Of a DNA stretch of 64,000 nucleotides, positions 53,699 through 61,979 are shown in pieces (the stretch's first letter is position 1; the number at the start of each line of letters is the position of its first letter). A model generated the notes under the pieces. The model did no database searches. It was given only the letters and a program-made list of their open reading frames with translations, and was not told where the DNA came from. This DNA comes from Lachnospiraceae bacterium. GTDB taxonomy: Bacteria > Bacillota > Clostridia > Lachnospirales > Lachnospiraceae. The stretch covers positions 34,891-98,890 of the forward strand of contig JAEEXG010000004.1 in the NCBI GenBank assembly GCA_016291405.1, written 5' to 3'. Made by a program: the position numbers and the translations under genes.

Positions 53699-55207
53699 AT
53701 GATAAAGAAAATTAAGTCATTTTGGGACAACTTAAAAATCAAAAACAAAATCGCTTTCTTTACGGGAAGCGTATTTATGATTGTGCTTTTCTCCATCATC
53801 TTTGATGTGTGGGTGTTAAGACTTTTTATGTTTGATTTTAATGACATAATGACGGATAACTTAAGGGGCGGCGAGATTGTGTCGGCTATAGACAAAGAAA
53901 CCGATGCCTTCACCCAATATGTCAGAAGCCCCATGGGAGAGAGCGAGGCTGAGCTTGATGATTCAATGAAGCACTTAAAGTCAGCGCTTTCTTCACTTAA
54001 CTTAGACTACAATCGTTTAAAGGACAACAGATTCTCACAGCTTCAGGCCTTAAAGACCTGCTACAGCGTTTACTGCGGCTATCGCGATGAGGTTTTATCA
54101 GGAAATCTCGCCGGTAAAGAATATGTTGATAAACTTTACAGCGTTTACGATATGCAAAAGTATTTATACAACTATGCTAAAAGATACGAGGAATCGACCC
54201 TTATAGAGGGAAACGAAAGATATAATGAGATTCTTCCCTGGCTCTTTACGATTCCCATTGTAACAATCGTTTTCTTTGTGATTTTGTTCTTTGCAGTTAT
54301 GGAAATATCAAGGGCCATGAAGAAATCCTTCACTGAGCCCGTACTTAAGCTTGCAAATGCTTCAAGAGAAATTGCCGCAAACAACTTTTACATAGACGAT
54401 TTAAAGACAGACAGTAAAGACGAAATCGGTGAGCTCATTGTTGCTTTTAACAAAATGAAATATGCTACAGGTGAGTACATTGATGCTTTGGAAGAAAAAA
54501 GGCAGGCTCTTGATTCACTCCACGCTAAGGAACTTGAGACACTTGAAGCAGAAAAGCAGCTTGATGCCATGAACCTTGAGCTTTTAAAGAACCAGATTAA
54601 CCCCCATTTTTTATTTAATACTCTTAACGTTATAGGCGGTATGGCTAATTTAGAGAGCGCCCCCACCACCGAGAAAATGGCGGTAGCACTTAGCTCAATT
54701 TTTAGATACAACCTTAAGACTCAGGAAAAAGAAGTGCTTTTATCAAGAGAGCTAAAGGTAGCCGAAGACTACATGTATCTTCAAAAGATGCGCTTTGGCG
54801 ACAGAGTAAAATACGAAGTTATGAGTGAAGTTGATGTGGATTCCGTTATGGTGCCTACCTTCACCCTCCAGCCCCTTTTGGAAAATGCCATTATTCATGG
54901 AATTTCTCCAAAGATTTCAGGCGGCGAAGTTAAGGTTTTGATTAGAAGAGAAGATGATTTACTTAAGATAGAAGTTAAGGATACCGGTAAGGGTATAAGC
55001 CCCGAAGATTTAAAAGGGCTTAGAGACAGCCTTTATGGCAAAAGAAACCTTGGTATCGGCATAGGAATGGGAAACATTTACAGGCGCTTAAAAGCCATGT
55101 ATCCCACATCCGATATGGAAGTAGACAGCCGTTTGGGCGAAGGATCGACAGTTACGCTTATATTGCCCTTTAAAGAAGGCCTTGGAGAAAGAAAAGAAGA
55201 AGCGTAA
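53699..55207 (+). CDS. LytS/YesM-type sensor histidine kinase
   Basis: A 502-residue kinase. TM1 is at about 17-37 and TM2 at about 178-203, enclosing a helical extracellular domain of about 140 residues. HAMP follows (about 204-260). The histidine-kinase domain has QINPHFLFNTLN with phospho-His303, then a HATPase with PLLENAIIHG and GIGIGMGNIYRRL. The extracellular part may contact the membrane-anchored TRAP binding protein encoded two genes downstream; that is inference. It pairs with the AraC-type regulator 14 bp later. Confidence 0.92.
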   Translation: MIKKIKSFWDNLKIKNKIAFFTGSVFMIVLFSIIFDVWVLRLFMFDFNDIMTDNLRGGEIVSAIDKETDAFTQYVRSPMGESEAELDDSMKHLKSALSSLNLDYNRLKDNRFSQLQALKTCYSVYCGYRDEVLSGNLAGKEYVDKLYSVYDMQKYLYNYAKRYEESTLIEGNERYNEILPWLFTIPIVTIVFFVILFFAVMEISRAMKKSFTEPVLKLANASREIAANNFYIDDLKTDSKDEIGELIVAFNKMKYATGEYIDALEEKRQALDSLHAKELETLEAEKQLDAMNLELLKNQINPHFLFNTLNVIGGMANLESAPTTEKMAVALSSIFRYNLKTQEKEVLLSRELKVAEDYMYLQKMRFGDRVKYEVMSEVDVDSVMVPTFTLQPLLENAIIHGISPKISGGEVKVLIRREDDLLKIEVKDTGKGISPEDLKGLRDSLYGKRNLGIGIGMGNIYRRLKAMYPTSDMEVDSRLGEGSTVTLILPFKEGLGERKEEA

Positions 55208-55221
55208 AGAGGAGAGGTAGC

Positions 55222-56031
55222 ATGAAGAAGATTCTTATTGCAGACGATGAACCAATCGAAAGACAGGTGGTGTGTAAAAAAGTCACATCAGCCTACGGTT
55301 CGGAAGTTGAAGTACATATGGCGGCTAACGGTTTGGAAGCCGTAGAAATTTTTAACGATAAAAGATGCGACGTGGTGATTTTGGATATTGCGATGCCCGG
55401 AATGAACGGAATTGAAGCTGCAAGCCTTATTAGAAAGCAGGCGCCTCAGTGCCCCATCATCTTTCTTACTGCTTTTGATGACTTTAATTACGCAAAGAAA
55501 GCAATCGAAATAAAGGCACTTGATTACTTACTTAAGCCCACCACCGATGAAGACCTTTTTGCCACTATTGAAGAGGCTTTCAGTATTTGTGACTCAATCA
55601 GTCAACAGGAAGAAGAGCAGATAAAAGAAGCTCCCAAGAGAGAAGATGTCAATTGGGATGAAAAAGAAATAGACACATCCGAAGCCAAAACTTCCGAAAT
55701 GGTAAGAGTGGTTAAAAAGTATTTGGAAGAGCATTTCCAGGAAGACATTTCTTTACAGGATGTGGCAGACGTCCTTGGATATTCCGACGTATATTTTTGT
55801 AAAATCTTTAAGCAGGCATTCGGAAAGAGCTTCATTGTATACTTAAACGAAATGCGTATTGCAAAGGCCAAAGAAGCCCTTGCAAATCCCTTTATAAACA
55901 TAAAGGATGTAAGCGCTAAGGCAGGATACAGGGAGCAGAATTATTTTGCCAGAGTCTTTAAGAGAATGACAGGTAAAACACCTACAGAATATAGAAACGA
56001 CTGTTTAAAACAGAGGCCTTCAAATGACTAG
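55222..56031 (+). CDS. AraC-type response regulator (YesN-like)
   Basis: A 269-residue regulator. The receiver has LIADDEPIERQVV, phosphoacceptor Asp55 in VILDIAMPG and the Lys of YLLKPTT. An acidic linker (about 130-165) leads to a C-terminal AraC helix-turn-helix pair with VADVLGYSDVYFCKIFKQAF and the AGYREQNYFARVFKRMTG signature. It probably activates the TRAP operon, perhaps through the inverted repeat at 50116-50150. It overlaps the next gene by 8 bp. Confidence 0.93.
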   Translation: MKKILIADDEPIERQVVCKKVTSAYGSEVEVHMAANGLEAVEIFNDKRCDVVILDIAMPGMNGIEAASLIRKQAPQCPIIFLTAFDDFNYAKKAIEIKALDYLLKPTTDEDLFATIEEAFSICDSISQQEEEQIKEAPKREDVNWDEKEIDTSEAKTSEMVRVVKKYLEEHFQEDISLQDVADVLGYSDVYFCKIFKQAFGKSFIVYLNEMRIAKAKEALANPFINIKDVSAKAGYREQNYFARVFKRMTGKTPTEYRNDCLKQRPSND

Positions 56032-57040
56032 GAAAAGTAGAATTATTTTATTAAGTTCATTAGCCTTCCTTGTGTTTGCAAGTGTACTAACCGTTGCTTT
56101 GGTTAAGCTGAATAAAAAGAGTGAAGTGGTTCCCGAATACGTTTTTTTGTACGCAGAAAACCAGACAAAAGACTATCCTACTACTTTGGGCGGACAATAC
56201 TTTGCAGACCTTGTGTATGAAAGAACCGGCGGTAAAATTAAGATATTGATTAAGTACGCAGCGGAAATGGGATCCGAAGGCGAAGCAATCGACCAGGTAA
56301 AGTACGGTGGCGTTACATTCGCGAGGGTTTCTTTGTCCCAGCTTGCAGAAAAAATTCCCGATATGACTCTTTTGATGCTTCCTTACATGTACGACGATTC
56401 AGCTCACATGTGGAGAGTGCTTGAAGGTGAAATCGGAGATGAGTTTCTAAAAAAAGCCGACGAATACGACCTTGTGGGGCTTTCATGGTATGACGCGGGC
56501 GCAAGAAACTTCTATAGCTCAAGCGCACCCATTAGACGCTTGGAAGATTTGCAAGGAATGACAATCCGTGCTCAGGAATCGGAAATTATGTCAGACATGG
56601 TGTCTGCCCTTGGAGCAAACCCCGTAAAGGTAGTCTATTCCGAAGTTTATTCAGCAATAGAGACAGGACTGGTTGACGGTGCGGAAAACAACTGGCCTTC
56701 CTATGAATCCATGAAACACTATAAAGTGGCAAAATATTACACCGTTGATGAGCACGCAAGAGTGCCTGAAATGCAGATTTGTTCTAAGGCAGTCTGGGAT
56801 TCACTTACCGATGAGTACAAAGATATAATAAGAGAGTGCGCAATAGAATCTGCAATCTATGAAAGAAAGCTTTGGAAAGAAAGAGAAGAAAGCTCTAAAA
56901 AGATTGCCACAGAAAACGGAACTGAAGTAATTGAATTATCTACCGATGAAAAAAGACGTTTCAGAGCCGCAATGACGGAATTATATCAAAAATATGCAGG
57001 AGACAATTTGTCACTGGTTCAAAAAATAATTAACTACTAA
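56024..57040 (+). CDS. second TRAP-type binding protein, membrane-anchored, probable co-sensor
   Basis: A 338-residue DctP-family protein. It has an N-terminal membrane anchor (about 7-28) without a lipobox cysteine. DctP motifs are present: LQGMTIRAQESEIMSDMVSALGA with the ligand Arg, and YSEVYSAIETGLVDGAENN. No permease follows it. Its start overlaps the response-regulator gene by 8 bp, so it is made with the kinase pair and may report ligand to the kinase rather than feed transport. A terminator ends the operon. Confidence 0.88.
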   Translation: MTRKSRIILLSSLAFLVFASVLTVALVKLNKKSEVVPEYVFLYAENQTKDYPTTLGGQYFADLVYERTGGKIKILIKYAAEMGSEGEAIDQVKYGGVTFARVSLSQLAEKIPDMTLLMLPYMYDDSAHMWRVLEGEIGDEFLKKADEYDLVGLSWYDAGARNFYSSSAPIRRLEDLQGMTIRAQESEIMSDMVSALGANPVKVVYSEVYSAIETGLVDGAENNWPSYESMKHYKVAKYYTVDEHARVPEMQICSKAVWDSLTDEYKDIIRECAIESAIYERKLWKEREESSKKIATENGTEVIELSTDEKRRFRAAMTELYQKYAGDNLSLVQKIINY

Positions 57041-57043
57041 AAG

Positions 57044-57077
57044 AGTCGGGATTTTATTCCCGACTTTTTATTTTTTT
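57044..57077 (+). terminator. intrinsic terminator after the TRAP two-component operon
   Basis: AGTCGGGA (57044-57051) pairs with TCCCGACT (57058-57065) around TTTTAT, followed by a long T-rich tract. Confidence 0.9.
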
Positions 57078-57078
57078 C

Positions 57079-57107
57079 TTTACAACGAACAGATAAATGA
57101 TTATTAT
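57079..57107 (+). promoter_or_regulatory. promoter of the FMN riboswitch transcript
   Basis: TTTACA (57079-57084), a 17-bp spacer and TATTAT (57102-57107), about 20 bp before the aptamer. Confidence 0.65.
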
Positions 57108-57127
57108 AGTCTCGTAAATAAAATAAA

Positions 57128-57240
57128 TCTTCGGGGTTGGGTGCAATTCCCTACCGGCGGTATAGTCCGCGACCCAAGGAAACTTGGCTGATTTGGTGAA
57201 ATTCCAAAACCGACGGTAAAGTCCGGATGAAAGAAGAAAG
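57128..57240 (+). ncRNA. FMN riboswitch (RFN element)
   Basis: The RFN consensus is clear: TCTTCGGGGTTGGGTG at the 5' side, then ATTCCCTACCGGCGGT, TAGTCCGCGAC, GATTTGGTGAAATTCC, AACCGACGGTAAAGTCCGGA and a closing GAAGA. It binds flavin mononucleotide and by established family behaviour favours termination when FMN is plentiful. The genes downstream are riboflavin uptake and phosphorylation genes. Confidence 0.96.
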
Positions 57241-57256
57241 AATACGTTTATTTTCG

Positions 57257-57297
57257 TGCCCTGAATTTTCGTTCAGGGCATTTTCTTTCTTTTTTTC
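57257..57297 (+). terminator. riboswitch-controlled terminator
   Basis: TGCCCTGAA (57257-57265) pairs with TTCAGGGCA (57272-57280) around TTTTCG, followed by TTTTCTTTCTTTTTTT. It lies between the FMN aptamer and ribU. Confidence 0.88.
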
Positions 57298-57323
57298 TAA
57301 TTAAATTTTAGGAGGAAAAGAAA

Positions 57324-57989
57324 ATGAAAAAAAATCAAATTACCCCCAGGTACATTGCCGTTATCGCTATGTTTACGGCTTTGTCATTTATTTCTGTAGT
57401 GATCTCAAAGGTCATTCCCAATGTAGCAGGCTTTTTAAGCTATGAGCCTAAGGACGCAGTCATTGCCATTGCAGGCTTTGTCTTCGGACCTGTATCAAGC
57501 GTACTTATTTCCGTATTGGTTTCTTTGATTGAAATGTTCACAATCAGCTCAACAGGAATCTACGGATTTATCATGAATGTCATCGCTACCCTTGCATTCG
57601 TGCTTCCCCCCACAATCATGTACAAGAAAAAGAGAACCCAGGGTTGCGCCATCGCAGGCCTTGCAATCGGCGTTGTTTGTATGACCGTTGTAATGCTTTT
57701 ATGGAACTACATCATCACACCCTTATACATGAAGGTCGACAGATCCGTGGTTGTTGGCATGATGCTTCCCGTGTTCTTGCCCTTTAACTTAATTAAAGGC
57801 GGCATCAACGCAGGCATCACCCTTGTTTTATATAAGCCCATCGTTAACGCATTAAGGGGCGCCAAGCTTGTTGAGTACTCTGACGAAGAGCACTCAAAAG
57901 GCAAATTCAACCTTGGCTTTTTCTTAATCTCACTTTTAATCTTAGTAACCTTCGTGCTTGCTTTCCTTGCGTTAATTGATGTAATTTAA
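57324..57989 (+). CDS. ribU: riboflavin ECF transporter S component RibU
   Basis: A 221-residue protein with six membrane helices that binds riboflavin and works with the shared ECF energy-coupling module, which is not encoded here. Recognisable segments are the N-terminal YIAVIAMFTALSFISVVIS and the NLIKGGINAGITLVLYKPI helix. Control by the FMN riboswitch strongly supports riboflavin as substrate. AGGAGG precedes the ATG. The kinase gene follows after 30 bp. Confidence 0.93.
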   Translation: MKKNQITPRYIAVIAMFTALSFISVVISKVIPNVAGFLSYEPKDAVIAIAGFVFGPVSSVLISVLVSLIEMFTISSTGIYGFIMNVIATLAFVLPPTIMYKKKRTQGCAIAGLAIGVVCMTVVMLLWNYIITPLYMKVDRSVVVGMMLPVFLPFNLIKGGINAGITLVLYKPIVNALRGAKLVEYSDEEHSKGKFNLGFFLISLLILVTFVLAFLALIDVI

Positions 57990-58019
57990 GGTAAGATAAA
58001 TACGAAGAGGAACGTAGAT

Positions 58020-58409
58020 ATGGATTTAAAACTGCCTTTAACATTAAAAGGAAAAGTTACTCACGGTAATAAATTAGGAAGCACGGTTGACATTCCAACC
58101 GCAAACATTCCGATTGAGGATAAAGAAGTTTTGAAGGACTTACAATATGGCGTCTATTTTTCCGAAGTTTTTATAGACGATAAGCCCTACAAAGCAGTTA
58201 CAAACGTCGGCGTTAAGCCTACCGTAAACAACACAGGCTCAGTAAATGCCGAAAGCTTTATTTTTGATTTTACCGGTGATATCTACGAAAAGAACATAGA
58301 AGTGAAGCTTTTAAAGTTTTCACGTCCAGAGCGAAAGTTTTCTTCCTTCGAAGAACTCTCCGCTCAAATGAAACACGACTTAGAGGCTGCCAAAGCCTAC
58401 CATAAATAA
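58020..58409 (+). CDS. stand-alone riboflavin kinase
   Basis: A 129-residue protein matching the riboflavin-kinase domain of RibF: GKVTHGNKLGSTVDIPTANI (flavin and ATP site), YGVYFSEVFI, TNVGVKPTV and the catalytic Glu in ESFIFDF. The FAD-synthetase half that normally precedes it is absent. It would convert imported riboflavin to FMN. Lying directly behind ribU under the FMN riboswitch, it forms an uptake-and-trap pair. It could be compared with the bifunctional RibF expected elsewhere in the genome. Confidence 0.88.
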   Translation: MDLKLPLTLKGKVTHGNKLGSTVDIPTANIPIEDKEVLKDLQYGVYFSEVFIDDKPYKAVTNVGVKPTVNNTGSVNAESFIFDFTGDIYEKNIEVKLLKFSRPERKFSSFEELSAQMKHDLEAAKAYHK

Positions 58410-58413
58410 TCGC

Positions 58414-58446
58414 AATCCCCGAGATTAACCTCTCGGGGATTATTTT
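58414..58446 (+). terminator. intrinsic terminator of the ribU operon
   Basis: AATCCCCGAGA (58414-58424) pairs with TCTCGGGGATT (58431-58441) around TTAACC, followed by ATTTTG. Confidence 0.88.
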
Positions 58447-58458
58447 GTGCAGCGCATT

Positions 58459-58754
58459 GTCCCAATACGAATTCTAATCCATTTTGGGAGCAATTCTATG
58501 ACAGCACTGCGGTGTTATGTCAACCGCACGGGCCAATACAGAATCCATGCTATTTTGGGAGTAAATTGAGCTTGTTTTAGCTGTGTTATGTTAACTTACT
58601 GGGCCAATAAGAAATCTATGCCAAATTGGGAGCAGAAAATGCCATTTTCTACTCCCAATTTCGAATCTTTTTTTGCATTGGCCCAAACAATAGAGAAATA
58701 GCAGGTTTTTTTCGTAAAATTGCTCCCAATTTCGATTATTTTTTATATTGGCCC
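58459..58754. repeat. composite intergenic repeat element, copy B (71-bp pitch, three forward and two inverted units)
   Basis: Forward units of the GGGCCAATA-N16-TTGGGAG(C/T)A type start at 58459 (first box GTCCCAATA), 58530 and 58601. Inverted units start at 58650 and 58721 and end TTGGCCC. Forward pitch is exactly 71 bp, and the inverted units are also 71 bp apart. Units 3 and 4 can form a hairpin (ATTGGGAGCAGAAAAT with ATTTTCTACTCCCAAT, one mismatch). Offsets match copy A at 37500-37794. No convincing gene lies inside. Confidence 0.85.
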
Positions 58755-58843
58755 AGCGAGAGCGTGTCGAAAAACATTATATAATCCCACGCCCCGATTA
58801 AGAAATAATATGCCCTTGCTACCTGCACGAAGAGTAATTATAC

Positions 58844-58872
58844 TTGCAAGGAGTCTCGAAAAAATATACAAT
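58844..58872 (+). promoter_or_regulatory. sigma-A promoter of the tsaE operon
   Basis: TTGCAA (58844-58849), a 17-bp spacer and TACAAT (58867-58872). The expected start near 58879 is only about 4 nt before the tsaE ATG. Confidence 0.75.
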
Positions 58873-58882
58873 TTAGATATCT

Positions 58883-59311
58883 ATGAGAATTGAAACATTT
58901 AGCGCAGAAGAAACATTTGAATTAGGAAAAAGTATTGGTGAAAAGGCACTTCCCGGAAGTGTGTATACACTTATCGGGGACCTTGGCGTGGGCAAAACCG
59001 TGTTTACCCAAGGAGTGGCAGAAGGCCTTGGAATTTTAGAGCCCGTTAATAGCCCCACCTTTACAATCGTGCAGGTTTATGATGAAGGGAGATTGCCCTT
59101 CTATCATTTTGATGTGTATAGAATAGGCGATGAGTCCGAAATGGACGAAATCGGATATGAAGAGTACTTTTACGGAGACGGCGTTTGCTTTATTGAGTGG
59201 GCAGATCTTGTGAAAGGAATCATTCCTAAGAAGCACACAAGAATCGAAATAAAGAAAGACCTTCAAAAAGGCTTTGACTATAGAGAGATAGAAATTACGG
59301 AGTTTGAATAA
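58883..59311 (+). CDS. tsaE: tRNA t6A ATPase TsaE
   Basis: A 142-residue ATPase of the t6A37 tRNA modification complex with TsaB and TsaD. The P-loop is GDLGVGKTVFTQG (about 33-45). The downstream SPTFTIVQVY and FDVYRI, and late FIEWADLV, are family motifs. No Shine-Dalgarno sequence precedes the ATG, and the promoter lies so close that the mRNA may be leaderless. Its stop overlaps the tsaB start by 1 bp. Confidence 0.95.
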   Translation: MRIETFSAEETFELGKSIGEKALPGSVYTLIGDLGVGKTVFTQGVAEGLGILEPVNSPTFTIVQVYDEGRLPFYHFDVYRIGDESEMDEIGYEEYFYGDGVCFIEWADLVKGIIPKKHTRIEIKKDLQKGFDYREIEITEFE

Positions 59312-60030
59312 TGAAGATAATCGGAATGGATTCTTCGGGGCTTACGGCTTCCGTTGCAATCGTTGAAGATGATAAACTTACGGCCGTTTATTCGGTTAAT
59401 TATAAAAAGACACATTCACAGACCCTGGTGCCAATGCTTGATGAAATAGCAAAGATGACGGAGCTTGATTTAAGCACCGTTGATGCAATTGCAATAGCAA
59501 AAGGCCCCGGCTCTTTTACAGGATTAAGAATAGGAAGCGCCACAGCTAAAGGACTTGGCCTTGCTCTTTCGATTCCAATTGTCGAAGTGCCAACAACAGA
59601 TGCACTTGCTTATAACTACTTTGGAACCGACAGACTTATCTGCCCCATAATGGATGCAAGAAGAGAGCAGGTTTATACAGGCCTTTATGAATTTAAAGAC
59701 GATGTGCTTAATGTGTTAAAAGAAGCCACTGCGGAACCAATAGAAGAAACTGTCGAAAGGGTTAACTCCTATGGAAGACACGTAATTTTCTTAGGAGACG
59801 GAGTAAGCGTATTTAAAGAAAAGATTCTTTCTTTAATAAAGGTGCCCGTAACATTTTCCGATGCCGCAAAGTGTATGCAAAGTGCCGCATCGGTTGCTAC
59901 ACTTGGGCTTAAGCTCTTTAAAGAAGGAAAAGCTGTTCCCGCAAGCGAGCATGTGCCCGACTATTTAAGACTTTCTCAGGCTGAAAGAGAGAAGGCCGAA
60001 AAAGAAAACGGTGGCAAAAATGAAGCTTGA
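59311..60030 (+). CDS. tsaB: tRNA t6A biosynthesis protein TsaB
   Basis: A 239-residue ASKHA-fold protein that scaffolds TsaD. MKIIGMDSSGLTASVAIVED at the N-terminus and AIAKGPGSFTGLRIGSATAKG are diagnostic. The C-terminal PDYLRLSQAEREKAEKE tail is typical. It is coupled to tsaE by 1 bp and overlaps rimI by 11 bp. Confidence 0.95.
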   Translation: MKIIGMDSSGLTASVAIVEDDKLTAVYSVNYKKTHSQTLVPMLDEIAKMTELDLSTVDAIAIAKGPGSFTGLRIGSATAKGLGLALSIPIVEVPTTDALAYNYFGTDRLICPIMDARREQVYTGLYEFKDDVLNVLKEATAEPIEETVERVNSYGRHVIFLGDGVSVFKEKILSLIKVPVTFSDAAKCMQSAASVATLGLKLFKEGKAVPASEHVPDYLRLSQAEREKAEKENGGKNEA

Positions 60031-60460
60031 AACAAGAAAGATGGAGCCTTCTGATTTAGACAGAGTATGCGAAATCGAAGAAGCTTCTTTTTCCATGCCA
60101 TGGAAGAGAGAAGACTTTGAAGACTTGCTTGTAAGAACAGAGGCAAACTACCTTGTGATTTTGCTTGACGATTATTTGATCGGAACGGCAGGGTATACAT
60201 TTAACGGATTTGAAGGATACGTAAACAACGTGGCCATCGATCCTTTATACAGAGGAAAGGGCTGTTCAAAAGTCTTGATGGAGGCTTTGATTGAAGATGG
60301 CCTAAAGAAAGGTGTCAGGGAATTTACTTTGGAAGTAAGAGTTTCAAATGTTCCCGCAAACCGCCTTTATGAAAGCCTTGGCTTTGTAAGCGAAGGAATA
60401 AGAAAAAATTTTTACGAAAAGCCAACAGAAGATGCGAATGTAATGTGGCTTAGAAAATGA
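60020..60460 (+). CDS. rimI: ribosomal-protein-alanine N-acetyltransferase RimI
   Basis: A 146-residue GNAT enzyme. The N-terminal substrate part has VCEIEEASFSMPWKREDF. The acetyl-CoA loop is VNNVAIDPLYRGKGCSKVLM, and the late SNVPANRLYESLGFV is the RimI signature with its catalytic Glu/Tyr region. It acetylates the N-terminus of ribosomal protein S18 in E. coli; location between tsaB and tsaD is common. I chose the ATG at 60020 over the GTG at 60011. Confidence 0.9.
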   Translation: MKLETRKMEPSDLDRVCEIEEASFSMPWKREDFEDLLVRTEANYLVILLDDYLIGTAGYTFNGFEGYVNNVAIDPLYRGKGCSKVLMEALIEDGLKKGVREFTLEVRVSNVPANRLYESLGFVSEGIRKNFYEKPTEDANVMWLRK

Positions 60461-60468
60461 GGTAACAG

Positions 60469-61377
60469 ATGTTAGAAGTTGCACTCCTTGGTACGGGCGG
60501 CATGATGCCGCTTCCGCGCAGGTGGCTTACGTCACTTATGGCGCGCTACAACGGAAGCAATATATTGATAGACTGCGGTGAAGGCACCCAGATTGCTTTA
60601 AAAGAACAGGGTTGGAGCCCAAAACCCATTGATGTAATGTGCTTTACACATTTCCATGCGGACCATATTTCGGGGCTTCCCGGAATGCTTCTTACAATGG
60701 GAAATGCTGACAGAACAGAGCCTGTTGTAATGATTGGGCCTAAGGGCCTTACAAAGGTGGTGCCCGCTTTAAGATGCGTGGCTCCCGAACTTCCCTTTGA
60801 TATATCTTTAATTGAAATACAGGGTAATTTCCAGTCATTTGACATGGGAGGCTATTCTATCGAAGCCTTCAGAGTTAATCACAATGTCATTTGCTACGGA
60901 TATAATATAGTTGTAAAAAGACAGCCTGCTTTCGACCCCGAAAGAGCGAAGGCTGCAGGAATTCCTCTTAAATTCTGGAACCCTTTGCAAAAAGGAAACA
61001 CCTGTGAAGAGGACGGTAAGATTTATACTCCCGACATGGTTTTAGGCGGAGAAAGAAAAGGCTTGAAAGTTACATATTGTACCGATTCACGCCCCACAGA
61101 TTTCATTGTTGAAAACGCCAAAGACGCGGATTTGTTTATTTGCGAAGGAATGTATGCGGAGGCAGATAAAATAGAAAAGGCCAAAGAACATAAGCACATG
61201 ACATTTTCTGAAGCTGCCACAATGGCTAAGGATGCAAATGTAAAAGAGCTTTGGCTTACCCACTATTCGCCTTCCCTTACAAGGCCCAAAGATTTTGAAA
61301 AAGAAGCCACTTCGATTTTTGCAAACACTGTTATAAGCAAGGATGGGCAGACTACCGATATACTATTTGAAGACTAA
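60469..61377 (+). CDS. rnz: ribonuclease Z
   Basis: A 302-residue metallo-beta-lactamase-fold endonuclease that trims tRNA 3' ends, releasing the trailer. The zinc motif HFHADHISGLPG (His-x-His-x-Asp-His) is near residues 62-67. Later metal ligands lie in VNHNVICYGY, YCTDSRPT and KHMTF. Encoding both RNase Z and t6A enzymes in one operon groups tRNA-maturation functions. GGTAACAG precedes the ATG weakly. Confidence 0.94.
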   Translation: MLEVALLGTGGMMPLPRRWLTSLMARYNGSNILIDCGEGTQIALKEQGWSPKPIDVMCFTHFHADHISGLPGMLLTMGNADRTEPVVMIGPKGLTKVVPALRCVAPELPFDISLIEIQGNFQSFDMGGYSIEAFRVNHNVICYGYNIVVKRQPAFDPERAKAAGIPLKFWNPLQKGNTCEEDGKIYTPDMVLGGERKGLKVTYCTDSRPTDFIVENAKDADLFICEGMYAEADKIEKAKEHKHMTFSEAATMAKDANVKELWLTHYSPSLTRPKDFEKEATSIFANTVISKDGQTTDILFED

Positions 61378-61400
61378 TCATACATGGGGATAACCGATTG

Positions 61401-61979
61401 ATGAAAAAAGACAGGGGACTTAAAAGTGTTATACTGATTTTCTTTTTGGCTGTACTTGCGGTAGGGCTTTATTACAGATTGTCAAATAAAAGCGTAGGAA
61501 AGAGCGAAGAAGAAGTTCCCGTTAAGGTTACGGAAGTACAAAGAGTGCTTTCAAGAAACCTTGATACCACCTATCCTCCCACTCCAAAAGAAGTGGTTAA
61601 GTATTTTAGCGAAATCACCCAGTGTTTTTATAATGAGAAGTTTGAGTCTGACGAAGAGCTTGAAAAGCTTGCGGATCAGATGCTTCTTTTGTATGATACT
61701 GAGTTGGTCAATTATAAAACACACGACGATTACATGTTAGATCTTAAGTCCGATATTGCATTTTACAATGCAAACGGCTACACTATATCAAGTTTCGCGC
61801 CAAGCGCCAGCACCGATGTTGAGACTTTTGAAGAAGACGGATTCGAATGGGCTAGGCTATGGTGTATGTACACTATTAAGAGCGGCAAATACTATAAACA
61901 GTTAAACGAAGTCTTTATATTAAGAAAGGATGAAAACAGCCATTGGAAGATTTATGGCTGGGAAGAAGTTGATGGATGA
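61401..61979 (+). CDS. membrane-anchored protein of unknown function
   Basis: A 192-residue protein with one N-terminal membrane helix (about 9-27) and a soluble, probably extracytoplasmic domain. The domain is rich in acidic helices ([19 protein letters not shown]) and ends in strands ([19 protein letters not shown]), recalling NTF2-like folds; this is a visual impression only. It resembles small proteins that sit at this place in Lachnospiraceae (possibly DUF6715), but the function is unknown. I chose the ATG at 61401, with GGGGA upstream. It overlaps tsaD by 8 bp. Confidence 0.65.
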   Translation: MKKDRGLKSVILIFFLAVLAVGLYYRLSNKSVGKSEEEVPVKVTEVQRVLSRNLDTTYPPTPKEVVKYFSEITQCFYNEKFESDEELEKLADQMLLLYDTELVNYKTHDDYMLDLKSDIAFYNANGYTISSFAPSASTDVETFEEDGFEWARLWCMYTIKSGKYYKQLNEVFILRKDENSHWKIYGWEEVDG

